IMG/VR virus record: IMGVR_UViG_3300045135_000709
Coordinates: 1 to 42,098 of that record
Origin: a virus
DNA: 42,098 bases
Reading direction: 5' to 3' (one strand)
Shown here: positions 17,569-27,559 of the stretch, piece by piece
How the letters are laid out: every line of letters begins with the position of its first letter
How positions within the stretch are numbered: the first letter of the stretch is position 1
Made by a program: the position numbers and the translations under genes
Notes under the pieces: model-generated
The model's input: only the letters and a program-made list of their open reading frames with translations
The model's database searches: none
What the model was told of the DNA's origin: nothing

Positions 17569-18330
17569 TTATCCCATGAAGAAGTCAGGTGGGAATTCAT
17601 TCTCGTTCCTGAGTTTCTCTTCTAATCTTTCGAGTTCTGCTGTAGCATCTTCATAGTATTGTCGACCGTTCATTGTGACACCACCGGGCAATTGCATACC
17701 TTCGAATTTCATCATGTTCATACCCCATTGTTGTTTGATCAACTGTGTGGTATAATCTTTGACGAATTTGTCGTTGTATACTTTAACATGAGAATCCGGA
17801 TCAACAATTGTCAGTACTTCTAAGATAACATAATCACCTTCGTCTAGATTTCCCATGACATTAGGCGCCCAATCACCAAAGATATACAGACGATCTTGAT
17901 GTCTTGAAAACGTAACTCTTGGTTCACCTTCAAGAATCTCATCGAGAAACTCTAGGTACTGTTGCATCTGGTAGTAGTATGACATACCACCTGCAAAGTT
18001 CATGAAGTCGCCCATGCTGTTCAACATCATTTGATATCGAATGTCAAACATGTTAACTTCAGAAAATGTTTTATTGAAAGGATATACTTTCGTTACATAC
18101 AAAACATTTGAGTTAATGGGTATGTATTCGTTTGCTACATCGCTTGCTGTTATCTGGTGTTTTATGTACGTGCGATATGTTGCATCCGCATGATACTCTT
18201 GATATAATTGAAGAGCATCATCGACTTTATCTTCTATCTGATCGTCGTCAACGTTAATTTCCAATACAGGAGCGCCCAAACGTCTTAAGCAAAAATCTAT
18301 CAATTCTTGTCTAGATGAAGGCGTTGCCAT
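17569..18330 (-). CDS. gp13: neck protein (T4 gp13 family)
   Basis: A 253-residue head-completion protein (T4 gp13 is 309). The signature N terminus SRQELIDFCLRRLGAPVLEI, followed by NVDDDQIEDKVDDALQLYQE and the aromatic patch in the middle (MNFAGGMSYYYQMQQYLEF), are typical of the family. So is the C-terminal stretch FVKDYTTQLIKQQWGMNMMK. It works with gp14 to seal filled heads and connect them to tails. Its ATG is preceded by GGAGAA and a CATAAATA late promoter (18355-18362) that overlaps the protease stop codon, so the 13-14-15 unit has its own promoter. Confidence 0.95.
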   Translation of the reverse strand: MATPSSRQELIDFCLRRLGAPVLEINVDDDQIEDKVDDALQLYQEYHADATYRTYIKHQITASDVANEYIPINSNVLYVTKVYPFNKTFSEVNMFDIRYQMMLNSMGDFMNFAGGMSYYYQMQQYLEFLDEILEGEPRVTFSRHQDRLYIFGDWAPNVMGNLDEGDYVILEVLTIVDPDSHVKVYNDKFVKDYTTQLIKQQWGMNMMKFEGMQLPGGVTMNGRQYYEDATAELERLEEKLRNENEFPPDFFMG

Positions 18331-18354
18331 TTATAATTCTCCGAAGTTTTCTTT

Positions 18355-18362
18355 TATTTATG
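18355..18362 (-). promoter_or_regulatory. late promoter, CATAAATA, for gp13-14-15
   Basis: CATAAATA on the minus strand, one base from the T4 consensus and fitting the NATAAATA pattern in this window. Its TAA is the stop codon of the protease gene; the gp13 ATG follows 25 bases later. Confidence 0.65.
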
Positions 18363-20226
18363 CTCTTGTGCGATACGTTCTGGCAGATCTTGTGCGAGGA
18401 TATAAAGAACCTGAACTCGTTCTAGGTCCATAAAAGTTCTTCGTTTCTATTCTACCAGTAGATGGTCTGATATCATTTAAATACATCAGAACCTTTGGTG
18501 TCTCGTTTGGTTCAAACGAATAGTTTCTTTGATATGTCACCGGCCAAGCCTGACCTTGATCACCAATCTCATTATCTTCTAAGCCTTTACAGCGAGACGC
18601 CATGTATTCTTTTAGTGCTTGAGGTGACATATCCGGAAATCTTTCAAGTAAACAGGCAAGAAAACCTGTCAGAATCGGAGCGGCAGAAGAAGTGCCATTA
18701 AACTGTCGCATAAAAAAGGTGCCATTTCGATCATCTGTTCTGTCATAATTTACATAAGTTCCGTCATTGGTGGATGCTGTTGATCCATCAGCAAACATAT
18801 ACACATCAACACCTTCGCCACGATTCGTGTAAAAGATAGGCATTTCACCTTTGCCGCCTGTAGTTAACTCATTTTGAGGACTTCCACTCAATGCTCCTAC
18901 TAAAATGGCATCACTGGGAGCAAACGATCTACCGTGATAGTTATAGTCACCAGTTATTCCGACGGCTTTCATAAACGTTTGATTGTACGCTGTTGTACCA
19001 GGATTTTTCAGTAGTTGACCATTATTACCTGCCGATATAACAAAATGAATTCCGTCTGCTATAGCGTCTTCTATATCTGCAATTAAAAAATCGACCACAT
19101 ATCCTTCACATGCCGTGAGAGCAACCGATCTAGATCCAGTTGAACCACTTATTTCATACGATTGTGCTATCTGTGCCGCTTCCATTTCTGCGTTTGACAA
19201 TCGATACGATGTGTTGTTGGGATCACCCCATGATCCAGGAGACACTCTTGGATTTTCTGCATAATATGGCCACCGAGTCGACTCGGATAATGACAATGAA
19301 AAACCAATGCTCATATTCACGATTGTTGGATTTTTACATCCAGTCTCAGGATTTATTGGCTTATTATTATGAAAAGCACGAATGTAATCGATCAATGAAA
19401 AATTTAATGTGAGCGATGTGTTGCCTAATGCTTGATTCAACTGGTTATATGGGCATATGTTATAAACATTTGCACCGATTGCACTGCCTTGTCTGTTACC
19501 TGCCGCTTGAGATGCAACAGACGCACCATGCTCCATTTGACCCGCTAATGAAGCATCCGAATACGTTGATGATCCCCATGGGTCACGATAGGGTGTATAA
19601 TTATAGGAACCTGATAGAAAATATTGATCGCCTAGACCTGGATTATCGCCTCGAACCTCAGCATCATATTGATTCCAATCGATCGAAAAGACTCGTGTAC
19701 CACCCGTTCCGTCTTCGTTGACTGCCATTTCAGGATGAGCAGGATCTATATGACCGTCGACAATCACAATATCAACGTTTTTTCCTGTCTCGTTTTGAGT
19801 TGTGGATCCTGAATATACTTTTTGAGTGTTTACTCCAGTTAAAAAATCAGGATACCAATTGTCTATAATCGCAGAGTTATTCGAGTATGAATTACGCACT
19901 CTCCACAAAGCCCAGTTTCTTGAGTTCGGAGAATCAGGTGTTTGATAAACCATACTCTTATCATAATCGCCTGATCTTGTAAATGACATGGGTTCAAAAT
20001 CACCAACATCACTTACTCTTACAACAGATCTTACTCTTATGTCATTTTTTAAGAGTTGTACCTCTTCTTCTGTAAGAATATAGATGGTACTTCTTGACAT
20101 GGGTTTACGTGCTGAAACGACAACACGTCTTTCAGGAATGTAAACAGTTCCACCTTCGGTTTCCATATCATCATAGAAACCGTCAAGTTCTTCTTTTTTA
20201 TGAAGTGTTACAATGTAATCTTCCAT
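18358..20226 (-). CDS. subtilisin-family (S8) serine protease
   Basis: A 622-residue subtilase with all catalytic motifs: Asp157 (VDIVIVDGHIDPAHPE), His233 (MEHGASVAS), oxyanion Asn401 (HFVISAGNNGQ) and nucleophile Ser513 (NGTSSAAPILTG). The first 75 residues (EDYIVTLHKKEELDGFYDDM through IRVRSVVRV) resemble an I9-type inhibitory propeptide, suggesting autoprocessing. No signal peptide precedes it, so it probably acts in the cytoplasm or rides in the virion. The C-terminal 45 residues are Arg/Ser/Thr-rich. T4 has no subtilase; its prohead protease gp21 is unrelated. Placement between a fibre gene (overlapping TAATG) and gp13 suggests a role in maturing fibre proteins or an entry function. The substrate is unknown. 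Confidence 0.94.
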   Translation of the reverse strand: MEDYIVTLHKKEELDGFYDDMETEGGTVYIPERRVVVSARKPMSRSTIYILTEEEVQLLKNDIRVRSVVRVSDVGDFEPMSFTRSGDYDKSMVYQTPDSPNSRNWALWRVRNSYSNNSAIIDNWYPDFLTGVNTQKVYSGSTTQNETGKNVDIVIVDGHIDPAHPEMAVNEDGTGGTRVFSIDWNQYDAEVRGDNPGLGDQYFLSGSYNYTPYRDPWGSSTYSDASLAGQMEHGASVASQAAGNRQGSAIGANVYNICPYNQLNQALGNTSLTLNFSLIDYIRAFHNNKPINPETGCKNPTIVNMSIGFSLSLSESTRWPYYAENPRVSPGSWGDPNNTSYRLSNAEMEAAQIAQSYEISGSTGSRSVALTACEGYVVDFLIADIEDAIADGIHFVISAGNNGQLLKNPGTTAYNQTFMKAVGITGDYNYHGRSFAPSDAILVGALSGSPQNELTTGGKGEMPIFYTNRGEGVDVYMFADGSTASTNDGTYVNYDRTDDRNGTFFMRQFNGTSSAAPILTGFLACLLERFPDMSPQALKEYMASRCKGLEDNEIGDQGQAWPVTYQRNYSFEPNETPKVLMYLNDIRPSTGRIETKNFYGPRTSSGSLYPRTRSARTYRTRA

Positions 20227-22310
20227 TACGCTTCAAGTTCAACTGCCGTGAGTGTTACGGTAATTGAAGCAGTACCTCCCGACAAGTTCTGAACTCGAAT
20301 TGGAATGACAGCATCACCGTTTTCATTCCAGCCTATAACTCCAGGTGACATACGAATTACTTCAGAACCTGTAGTTACAATTTCTGCGACAACACCCGCA
20401 TCAGGTGCAGGATCATCTGTAATCAAACGAGACGCATCGGCTGTTCTTGCCGCATCGTCAGTGTAGATTCTTACCCATGACGCATGAGAAGTTGCGATCT
20501 TCAACAAAGCATATGTTGGAAATCCATTCACAATATTAGCGTTGGATTGTGCATTACTTGCAAGAGATGGAACAATAACGGATGGACTTGTTCGAGATGA
20601 AAGACCACCTGTTCCACCTGAACTCGTTAGATCTGTGTCATTGACCCATATCGATCCGTTATATTTTAGTACTTGACCTGGAGCAGGTGATGTAATGACA
20701 ACATCAGATAGATCATTAATAGCAGAGGCGCCACCACTCGACACAGTTTGAAACGAGAAGTTACCAGCACCGTCAGTTGTTAGAACCTGACCACTTGTGC
20801 CATCACCCGCAACATCGTCTAGATCGATTAAACTTGTTACACCCGATGCACCAGGAGCAACCGTAACATTCACCCATTGACCTGTACCCGCATCGTATCG
20901 AATATACTGGCCATCATCAACGCTTGTTATTGTAACATCAAAGAGATCGTTGAGTGTACTGCCTGTAACAACAGGTAAATTACCTGCTGTAGAACCATTA
21001 TTACCCCAAAGTAAGAAGCCCGAAGAATCGTAGATAACAAACGATCTTCCTTCGCTGTCTAATAATCGTCCACTACCAGCAACAGAAGGATTTGGTCTAA
21101 GTTGTAAATCACCTTCAACAACTGTCGAGTCAAGATCTGATAAACCATTGGCTACAACATTTTCCAGTACCAACGTGTTCGTGCTAGGATTGTAGGTTAA
21201 ATCTGAAACATCAATATAAGCACTGTCAAATCCACCTGTACCCGCATTTGCGTATGTGAATACAAGATAGTGAGTTGCATCCGAATCTGTGTCTTCGGTT
21301 TTTAATTGATCGATTAATCCTAGTGATTCAGTCTGAATGTCACCTTCCATGACAAGACCATCGGACTGTCGACGGAAAAGTAACTTAACATTATCGTCAC
21401 GAGCAGGAACATCCGTAAGAAACGCTTTGCCAGCAACGGTTGTACTGTCACTAAATGTAGTAATTTCAGTGATCTGAATATTATCTTGTTGAAATACTGC
21501 AAACGAATTTGAACCACTTGCATTTGTCAATTCAAATACATCAGAACGAACAATCAAAGAACCAAGTGTCTTGACTAATTCTTGATCACCAATCGAATCA
21601 TATACAGTCTTGCCACTGATAAAGAGATCTTCAACATCTAAAGTATCAGCGATTACCGAGTCAAACGAAGACAGTTCAATTGCATTGATGCCTTTGTTGA
21701 ACTGCCATGTGTCAGTTGATGCACTATATGTTATTGTTGCATTTGCACCATCGACGGTGATACCTGCTCCGTCAGCCGCCGCCGCATTTGTTGCGCCATC
21801 GGCAATGACAATGTTTTTATCATCGACCGTCAATATAGTCGAGTTGATAGTGGTCTGAGTACCATTAACAATCAAGTCTCCTTGAATGAAAACACCACCC
21901 GAAAACTTGGCACTATCTGCAAAAAGATTTGCTATCGTGATACTCTGTGTTGTTGTGTTACCACGATCGGTTACAGTTTGAAGTGTATCTTGTTCTTCGA
22001 ATGTACCGAGAGACCATCCGACAGAATCTTTTGTTCCGTCAGTAGGATCGCCCTTAAGCACAAGAAAATAAGTTGGATCATTAACGATCTGTTCTAAACT
22101 ATTTGCTTTAAAACTTAAACCGCTAAGAGTCGGTTCTGTTGTAAATCCTCTTGTACCATTTAGATTTGAAAAGAATAGGGCACCGTCAGACTCAGGTAAA
22201 CCGGGGTTAGGCTCGGCTTGATCGAGTGTAATATATTCGTAACGATCCCCTTCTAGTTCCTCATAAGGTCTAGTTTTGACCGCACCTGTGACTGACGTAT
22301 TTAAAGACAT
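20226..22310 (-). CDS. tail-fibre-like virion protein (694 aa)
   Basis: A 694-residue protein starting MSLNTSVTGAVKTRPYEELE. The N-terminal region looks globular (GALFFSNLNGTRGFTTEPTL). Residues about 140-205 carry a beta module (DLIVNGTQTTINSTILTVDD, then KNIVIADGATN) that recurs in the 373-residue protein of this window. Further on are two LIDLDDV/INDLSDV repeats with GQVLTTDGAGNF and GQVLKYNGSIWV, a motif widespread in marine phage tail proteins. The last 120 residues form a separate beta-rich domain ending in TASITVTLTAVELEA. No enzyme motif is visible. The stop overlaps the protease ATG and the ATG is 4 bases after the 132-residue gene, so all three are one operon. Confidence 0.78.
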   Translation of the reverse strand: MSLNTSVTGAVKTRPYEELEGDRYEYITLDQAEPNPGLPESDGALFFSNLNGTRGFTTEPTLSGLSFKANSLEQIVNDPTYFLVLKGDPTDGTKDSVGWSLGTFEEQDTLQTVTDRGNTTTQSITIANLFADSAKFSGGVFIQGDLIVNGTQTTINSTILTVDDKNIVIADGATNAAAADGAGITVDGANATITYSASTDTWQFNKGINAIELSSFDSVIADTLDVEDLFISGKTVYDSIGDQELVKTLGSLIVRSDVFELTNASGSNSFAVFQQDNIQITEITTFSDSTTVAGKAFLTDVPARDDNVKLLFRRQSDGLVMEGDIQTESLGLIDQLKTEDTDSDATHYLVFTYANAGTGGFDSAYIDVSDLTYNPSTNTLVLENVVANGLSDLDSTVVEGDLQLRPNPSVAGSGRLLDSEGRSFVIYDSSGFLLWGNNGSTAGNLPVVTGSTLNDLFDVTITSVDDGQYIRYDAGTGQWVNVTVAPGASGVTSLIDLDDVAGDGTSGQVLTTDGAGNFSFQTVSSGGASAINDLSDVVITSPAPGQVLKYNGSIWVNDTDLTSSGGTGGLSSRTSPSVIVPSLASNAQSNANIVNGFPTYALLKIATSHASWVRIYTDDAARTADASRLITDDPAPDAGVVAEIVTTGSEVIRMSPGVIGWNENGDAVIPIRVQNLSGGTASITVTLTAVELEA

Positions 22311-22314
22311 CTTT

Positions 22315-22713
22315 TTATCCGTTCAACGATTCGAGTAATGACAGTGTCAGCTTTAGGCTATCATCAGTATCTCCTACTCCTGGTGGTCCAGGATCTCGAA
22401 AATCACGTGAGTGTGAATAAGCCAAAATCTGATTTCCTTCTTGAATAATCAATTTGCCCGTCAATGGTGATACAGCATCGTTTGCACGTACAGACGCTTG
22501 ACGAACTAAAGGTGTTTCGATACCAGTTCCTACATCTTTATGAATAAACGAAAACTGAACTGTTCGGTCCGCAGAGTCTGCGTTCGCTATTTGTGCCATC
22601 AAAACGATTGAAGTGACGCCAGCAGGAACAGTGTATACTAACTTTCCTTGAGAAGCATCAGAATCACGTAGCGACCAAGTTCTCGTTTTAAATGCGTTTA
22701 GTGGAGTTGCCAC
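22315..22713 (-). CDS. small probable virion protein (132 aa), GTG start
   Basis: A 132-residue protein that starts with GTG (ATPLNAFKTRTWSLRDSDAS). It appears to be a single beta-sandwich: alternating strands such as GKLVYTVPAGVTSIVLMAQI and TVQFSFIHKDVGTG, then KLIIQEGNQILAYS and KLTLSLLESLNG. Such small proteins occur among tail-fibre genes of marine T4-like phages as accessory or fibre-tip subunits, but I assign no specific function. The GTG is supported by a strong AAGGAGGA about 8 bases upstream (22721-22728), inside the end of the 1603-residue gene, and by a one-base gap to that gene's stop. Confidence 0.72.
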   Translation of the reverse strand: MATPLNAFKTRTWSLRDSDASQGKLVYTVPAGVTSIVLMAQIANADSADRTVQFSFIHKDVGTGIETPLVRQASVRANDAVSPLTGKLIIQEGNQILAYSHSRDFRDPGPPGVGDTDDSLKLTLSLLESLNG

Positions 22714-22714
22714 T

Positions 22715-25700
22715 CTATGATCCTCCTTCCAGAGCTAGAATAAATGGTGTTAATACTGCGAACAATGATCGGTCAAAAGTAACACCCGTAATCGTTCCTT
22801 CTTCACGATTGATTCGCAAATCTTCGCCGATTCTGAAATCGCCTAACTCATCTGTTGCAGTAAAATACACTAATCCGAAGTTTGGTGTATCTGCTTCAGC
22901 CGAATCAAATACAACTTCGTTTTCTTTGATAGGAATACCACCATTTTGTGGTATTGCTGTAAACATGTTTGTTCCTGATCCAACATATTCGAACGTGTGA
23001 CCCGAAGCAGTGATCAATGATCGTTGATGGAAACTACAGTTCTGATACCTTAACAACTGACGATTTAATGGTGGTGAAATCGTTAATTCATATGAGCCAG
23101 TTTCAGGTAAAATAGAGTAGTAGGTGAACAAAGCACCGTATTGTGTCGATGCATTTGCTTCAGTTTCTCTTCTACCACTAGCACCAACTGCTATGAAGTC
23201 GCCGCTTCCGCCAATCGAAGTTCCCCAATGACTTGTTGAACCGTATCTGTCGTTAGCAATGCTTGTATCTTGTGATGTTTTAGGTTCAAGTCTTGCAACA
23301 CGTGTCCAGTCTTTTGCGGCACGTTCTAGAACTGAAACTTCACATGAATCAGAATCACGAGAAGGATTCATACCAACAGAAGCCAAAAGACCTCGCTCGT
23401 TAATGTCGACGTTTGCACCATAGTATACACGATCACGTAACTCTCTTGGTGCCTCAATAACTTCTTCAGTGACCCACTGACCTTCTTCGAATCTGAACAG
23501 TTCAGCAGTACCACTATTCTTCAAAAACACTTGAACTTGAGTATCAGCACCGGTACTTGCAAACGAACCGTTGAATGTGATAGTATTTGACGTAGTACCC
23601 GTGATTAGATAATCACCATCGTTACTGGCTGATCCTAGTATGGTCAAAGTCGAATTCAAAGCAAAGTCTGAATCAAATTTCACATCAGTATCAGTTGTTG
23701 TAATTCTTGCAGGTGAATTTGAGAATGTTACATTGTTAAGATACTGCTTTCTTTGCAGATATGAAGGAACACCTGTTGCAGGATCAGTCAATGCGTTAGA
23801 GAAATATCCTCGAGGAGCATTACCATCACCCATGATGAAGTAGTCACTCGAAGGATTCAATCTCAGACGATAGTCACGTGCAGTCTGATAGTTACTTGTA
23901 GGTATAATTATCTGTGCAAGAATGAAGATATTGTCGATGTTTCTCTGATAGTAATAAATCTTATTAAGAGGACCACTCCATGCAACTATTAAATCTTGAC
24001 CATCTTCACTGATCGAAACTGTGGGCAAACCAACTGGGAATGAAGAACCTTCAGGACAAGTCAGACGTTGTTGTTGAGTCCATGTATTAGATGATGCATC
24101 AGCACGAAGAAATACATAAACAGCACCTTGACCACCGTCGGTCAAATCGTTGTTTGTTCCTGCTACGATTGTCAATGCATCTTCAGACATATCCATCGAC
24201 TGACCGAAATTTCGATCACGATCTGTGACGCCAGGTAATGCTATGAAAGCATCTTGTGACCAAGACTCGCCTGTTCTTCGGAATGTGTAAATCGCACCGT
24301 TATTTCTTGAAGTCACAGTTGCATCAGTTTGATGTTGATTTAATGCAGTAACTGCGATATAATTACCAGTTCCATTAATTACAGCATTGTAACCAAACTC
24401 TTCGTCACCAGACAACGAACCGAATGGCGTTGTGGGCTGAATCAATGCCTGATAAATCCACTGAGGTAAACCACCGATGAAATCTTTCGCATAAACTTCT
24501 GCTTTACCTGCGGCATCAGATGGTTCAGTCACTACGAGATAACCATCATCTTTGCTCATACTGGTCGAATAGCCAAACAATGCGTTATTGACTTTCGTAT
24601 TAACAGCAAACGTTTCTGTCTCATCACTGTTACGTGATGATGCCCAGTCTTGAGTGATTTCATCCGACACATCAAGAACAGTGTAGTAATAGTTGTCAGA
24701 GTCAAATCGAATCGCATCGTTGTAGTTTGGCTTCTTAAAGTCGCCAATGTTTAATGTGTAATCCGCAGAATCTTGTGTTATAATAGTATTGATTCGAATC
24801 AAATCTTCGTTCTGATCATACGTTGCATGTAGACCACCATTGTACAGTGACTTACTACCGCCTCGTGAGACTAGACCATACTTACCAAACGACGAGTTAG
24901 AGTTGGTCAATGAGCACTGACCACCCGTTTCTGTAAGTACCGAGGTCGTCGTTGATACGGTAAACAATGATACTAACTGTGCATAGCCACGATTCAATAA
25001 GTAAACACCGATACCACCCGCATTGAACTGAGTGAATGCGTCAAGTACCATTGAGCGCAGACCTGACACTTTTGAGCCGTCGATACGAAGACCAATACCC
25101 GAAGATGTCAGAGACGTACAGTTCTGAACGTATGGTGATTGTGTAATAAACGGACCGGCTCCAGGTGAGTCTACACGAGGATCAAAGGCTAAACAAGCCG
25201 CACCATCTTGATGATCTCTAAATGTAATCTCTTTGATATAGACTGCGTTGTCTGCCCAGAAAATGTCCGAGTCGACATTCTTAGGACGAATCGTCGTTGA
25301 ACGTAATGCGTCACCAATAATAGATGTCTTGGGTGGCAACTTGATCGGGTTGTTAACAATATAATCACCAGACTTCAAGAAGATTGTTGAGTCAGTTCCC
25401 TGATTACGTGCTACCGCAGAAGCCGAACGAATGATTGTCAGCCGCTGTGACTCATTCAGATTAAATGTTTGGTGTGCGTTGTAAAGTTCGTTGTATATAA
25501 CTTTATAGCCCAACGTAATTAAGTTTGGGAATACCAGTTCGTCGTATCCAGCCGCCAAGCCAGTAGGAACGTTGTACTGATAGATCTCATCACGAGTTGA
25601 GTTGTTGTTGAAGAACTCGCCAAGTGTGTACGTGCCATCTCTTGACTGTTCAATCGCTTTGATAATGATGTCAAGAAGATTCTCTACCTTGGTTTGAATA

Positions 25701-27526
25701 CCTGCATCAACTGAGGTGAGATATGTACCAAGAATAACTTTTAATTGTTCGTATGCCTGAACAGTTGCATCCAGTTCGTTTTGACCCAAAAGATCAATAT
25801 AACCATTATTGAATATCGAGAAGTATGCTCGTTGTGCTGTGTATGTTGCACTGTTACCACCATACTTGATATCGTATGTTAATGCGTCAAGAATATAACC
25901 AACGTCTCGTTTACAGGTTGTCTGATCGTATGTTATATTAGGGAATATCGAATTGGCATATGCAACTGTTTGTGTTACAGCAGTTGACTTGATAGCGTTA
26001 ACATCAGAAGCAACACCACTGAACACTAGTGGTGTACTAGGTATGCTAGTAGGATCACTTGCCTCAATAGATGCTATGATAACATCTATCAGACCATTGA
26101 TTCGTGTACGTTCGGTTGCAGTAGTGACGTACTTCGCAATGATCGTCTTAAGTTCTTCGTATGCCGATGCTGTCGCTACAGTCTCGCCAGAACCTAATAA
26201 CTTGGTGTAGATATCGGCTTGACCGTCTAGATTCTGATCTGGACCATAAAGATCAACACCTTTCCAGTACGAACGTGCTACAGTTTCTGTGCCGTAGTCT
26301 ACATCGAACAATATGTCGTGTGATAATGCATCGACGATATAACCTAAATCACGGACACAAGCATCTTGATTGTATTCGAGAGTGTCGTAATTATTCTCGA
26401 TAAAGGTTATGATCTGAGTTTGTATCTTTCTTCGATTGGCTTGTAATGCTTGTTGTGCGGCACGTTTGTCAAACGTGATACTAGCAGAACCAGTGAAGTT
26501 AATTGGATCACCATCATAATCACCGTAATCACTTGACTGATTGATTAGGTCAGTGATCTCATCAATTCTTTCTTGAATGAAAGTTTTGTCGGCATCAAGC
26601 GTTGCGGCATCTTTAAGAAGTCCGCCAAGATATTCAATAGACTGTATCGTGTATGTTTTTTGTTCTTCAGTAACTTTTGAAGACACTGCACGACGATAAG
26701 ATAAACCAGCAGTTGTACTATTATAGTTTGTATTTAATTGCAAGTCAAGACAAATTGCATCAATAATTAATGCCGTGTCACGTGCACACTTTGCTTGATC
26801 AAAGTTGCCTTCGGGTACAGTAAGACTTGTATTAATGTAATCGATTACCGCAGTCTGAATATCGGCTTTGTTTAACTGTATAAGACCCGATGCAGAGTCT
26901 GCGTCTGTCTGCGCCTCGATCGGTGGATCAGTGAAATACAAAGGTGTAGGATCTTCGTCATAGAAGATACCAATGATCTCTGTGAATCCATTTACGATTC
27001 GCTGAGTTGCTGTTGGGTTTTGCTCTACTAATGGAGCAGAAATCATACCGATTCGTTCTTCGTTGATTGAAGCACGAGTCTGGTATTTTTGCTCGTTGGT
27101 TACTTTGGCGGCATTACCACGACGATAAGATAAGCCAGCAGTAACCGCATTATAGTTTGTTTCAAGTACCATGTCATAACGTACCGCATCCATGATGAGA
27201 TGCAAGTCACGCTCACACACGACTTCATTAAACTTGAACGATTGCTTGGCTGTTACAACTGCTACCGCAGAGTCTAGTGTTCGAAAAGAGTTTAAAAGAG
27301 AACGACCGTCATTACCGTACTGACCTGATTTAGAAACATAATAGACGTTATCGACCTGCTCTGAGCCGATCGTTTCAATCGTCACTTCACCTTCACGATT
27401 GCGTTTTAGAAACGCTTTACCGTCATGAGTGTTGATCGCAATTTCGCCAAAGTCTATCTCATTAAGAGTCGGTGCTCTTCCTGGTATAGAACTTCTCGGG
27501 AGTAAAATGCGTTTTCTTGTCGTCAT
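22715..27526 (-). CDS. giant mosaic tail-fibre-like protein (1603 aa): repeat modules, beta-helix, FG-GAP-like propeller
   Basis: A 1603-residue protein. The N terminus has a phage-tail signature (LNEIDFGEIAINTHDGKAFL). Four diverged modules of about 145 residues follow, each with a Cys-x-Arg-Asp core: VCERDLHLIMDAVRYDM (about 102), CARDTALIIDAICLDL (245), CVRDLGYIVDALSHDI (389), CKRDVGYILDALTYDI (537). Residues about 700-900 look like a right-handed beta-helix (STIFLKSGDYIVNNPIKL, ISGIGLRIDG-type rungs), a fold common in fibre tips and depolymerases. Residues about 985-1450 have FG-GAP/integrin-like propeller blades (DDGYLVVTEPSD, GNYIAVTALNQHQ, GDFIAVGASGRRE). No catalytic residues are recognisable. 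A CATAAATA late promoter lies 26 bases upstream. A long receptor-binding or side-fibre role is inferred. Confidence 0.82.
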   Translation of the reverse strand: MTTRKRILLPRSSIPGRAPTLNEIDFGEIAINTHDGKAFLKRNREGEVTIETIGSEQVDNVYYVSKSGQYGNDGRSLLNSFRTLDSAVAVVTAKQSFKFNEVVCERDLHLIMDAVRYDMVLETNYNAVTAGLSYRRGNAAKVTNEQKYQTRASINEERIGMISAPLVEQNPTATQRIVNGFTEIIGIFYDEDPTPLYFTDPPIEAQTDADSASGLIQLNKADIQTAVIDYINTSLTVPEGNFDQAKCARDTALIIDAICLDLQLNTNYNSTTAGLSYRRAVSSKVTEEQKTYTIQSIEYLGGLLKDAATLDADKTFIQERIDEITDLINQSSDYGDYDGDPINFTGSASITFDKRAAQQALQANRRKIQTQIITFIENNYDTLEYNQDACVRDLGYIVDALSHDILFDVDYGTETVARSYWKGVDLYGPDQNLDGQADIYTKLLGSGETVATASAYEELKTIIAKYVTTATERTRINGLIDVIIASIEASDPTSIPSTPLVFSGVASDVNAIKSTAVTQTVAYANSIFPNITYDQTTCKRDVGYILDALTYDIKYGGNSATYTAQRAYFSIFNNGYIDLLGQNELDATVQAYEQLKVILGTYLTSVDAGIQTKVENLLDIIIKAIEQSRDGTYTLGEFFNNNSTRDEIYQYNVPTGLAAGYDELVFPNLITLGYKVIYNELYNAHQTFNLNESQRLTIIRSASAVARNQGTDSTIFLKSGDYIVNNPIKLPPKTSIIGDALRSTTIRPKNVDSDIFWADNAVYIKEITFRDHQDGAACLAFDPRVDSPGAGPFITQSPYVQNCTSLTSSGIGLRIDGSKVSGLRSMVLDAFTQFNAGGIGVYLLNRGYAQLVSLFTVSTTTSVLTETGGQCSLTNSNSSFGKYGLVSRGGSKSLYNGGLHATYDQNEDLIRINTIITQDSADYTLNIGDFKKPNYNDAIRFDSDNYYYTVLDVSDEITQDWASSRNSDETETFAVNTKVNNALFGYSTSMSKDDGYLVVTEPSDAAGKAEVYAKDFIGGLPQWIYQALIQPTTPFGSLSGDEEFGYNAVINGTGNYIAVTALNQHQTDATVTSRNNGAIYTFRRTGESWSQDAFIALPGVTDRDRNFGQSMDMSEDALTIVAGTNNDLTDGGQGAVYVFLRADASSNTWTQQQRLTCPEGSSFPVGLPTVSISEDGQDLIVAWSGPLNKIYYYQRNIDNIFILAQIIIPTSNYQTARDYRLRLNPSSDYFIMGDGNAPRGYFSNALTDPATGVPSYLQRKQYLNNVTFSNSPARITTTDTDVKFDSDFALNSTLTILGSASNDGDYLITGTTSNTITFNGSFASTGADTQVQVFLKNSGTAELFRFEEGQWVTEEVIEAPRELRDRVYYGANVDINERGLLASVGMNPSRDSDSCEVSVLERAAKDWTRVARLEPKTSQDTSIANDRYGSTSHWGTSIGGSGDFIAVGASGRRETEANASTQYGALFTYYSILPETGSYELTISPPLNRQLLRYQNCSFHQRSLITASGHTFEYVGSGTNMFTAIPQNGGIPIKENEVVFDSAEADTPNFGLVYFTATDELGDFRIGEDLRINREEGTITGVTFDRSLFAVLTPFILALEGGS
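22721..22728 (-). promoter_or_regulatory. strong Shine-Dalgarno fixing the GTG start at 22713
   Basis: AAGGAGGA on the minus strand, about 8 bases before the GTG of the 132-residue gene and inside the final codons of the 1603-residue gene. It decides an otherwise doubtful non-ATG start and couples the two genes. Confidence 0.7.
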
Positions 27527-27551
27527 ATTAATAAACTCTAAAACTTTTTCT

Positions 27552-27559
27552 TATTTATG
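27552..27559 (-). promoter_or_regulatory. late promoter, CATAAATA, for the 1603-aa gene
   Basis: CATAAATA on the minus strand overlaps the stop codon (TAA) of the 373-residue gene and sits 26 bases before the ATG of the 1603-residue gene, the same arrangement as at gp13. Confidence 0.65.

Noticed and set aside
18358-20226. Subtilase as the prohead maturation protease
   Set aside because: T4-like prohead protease gp21 is an unrelated serine protease found with gp22 and gp23. This protein has the Asp-His-Ser subtilisin order and sits with neck and fibre genes.
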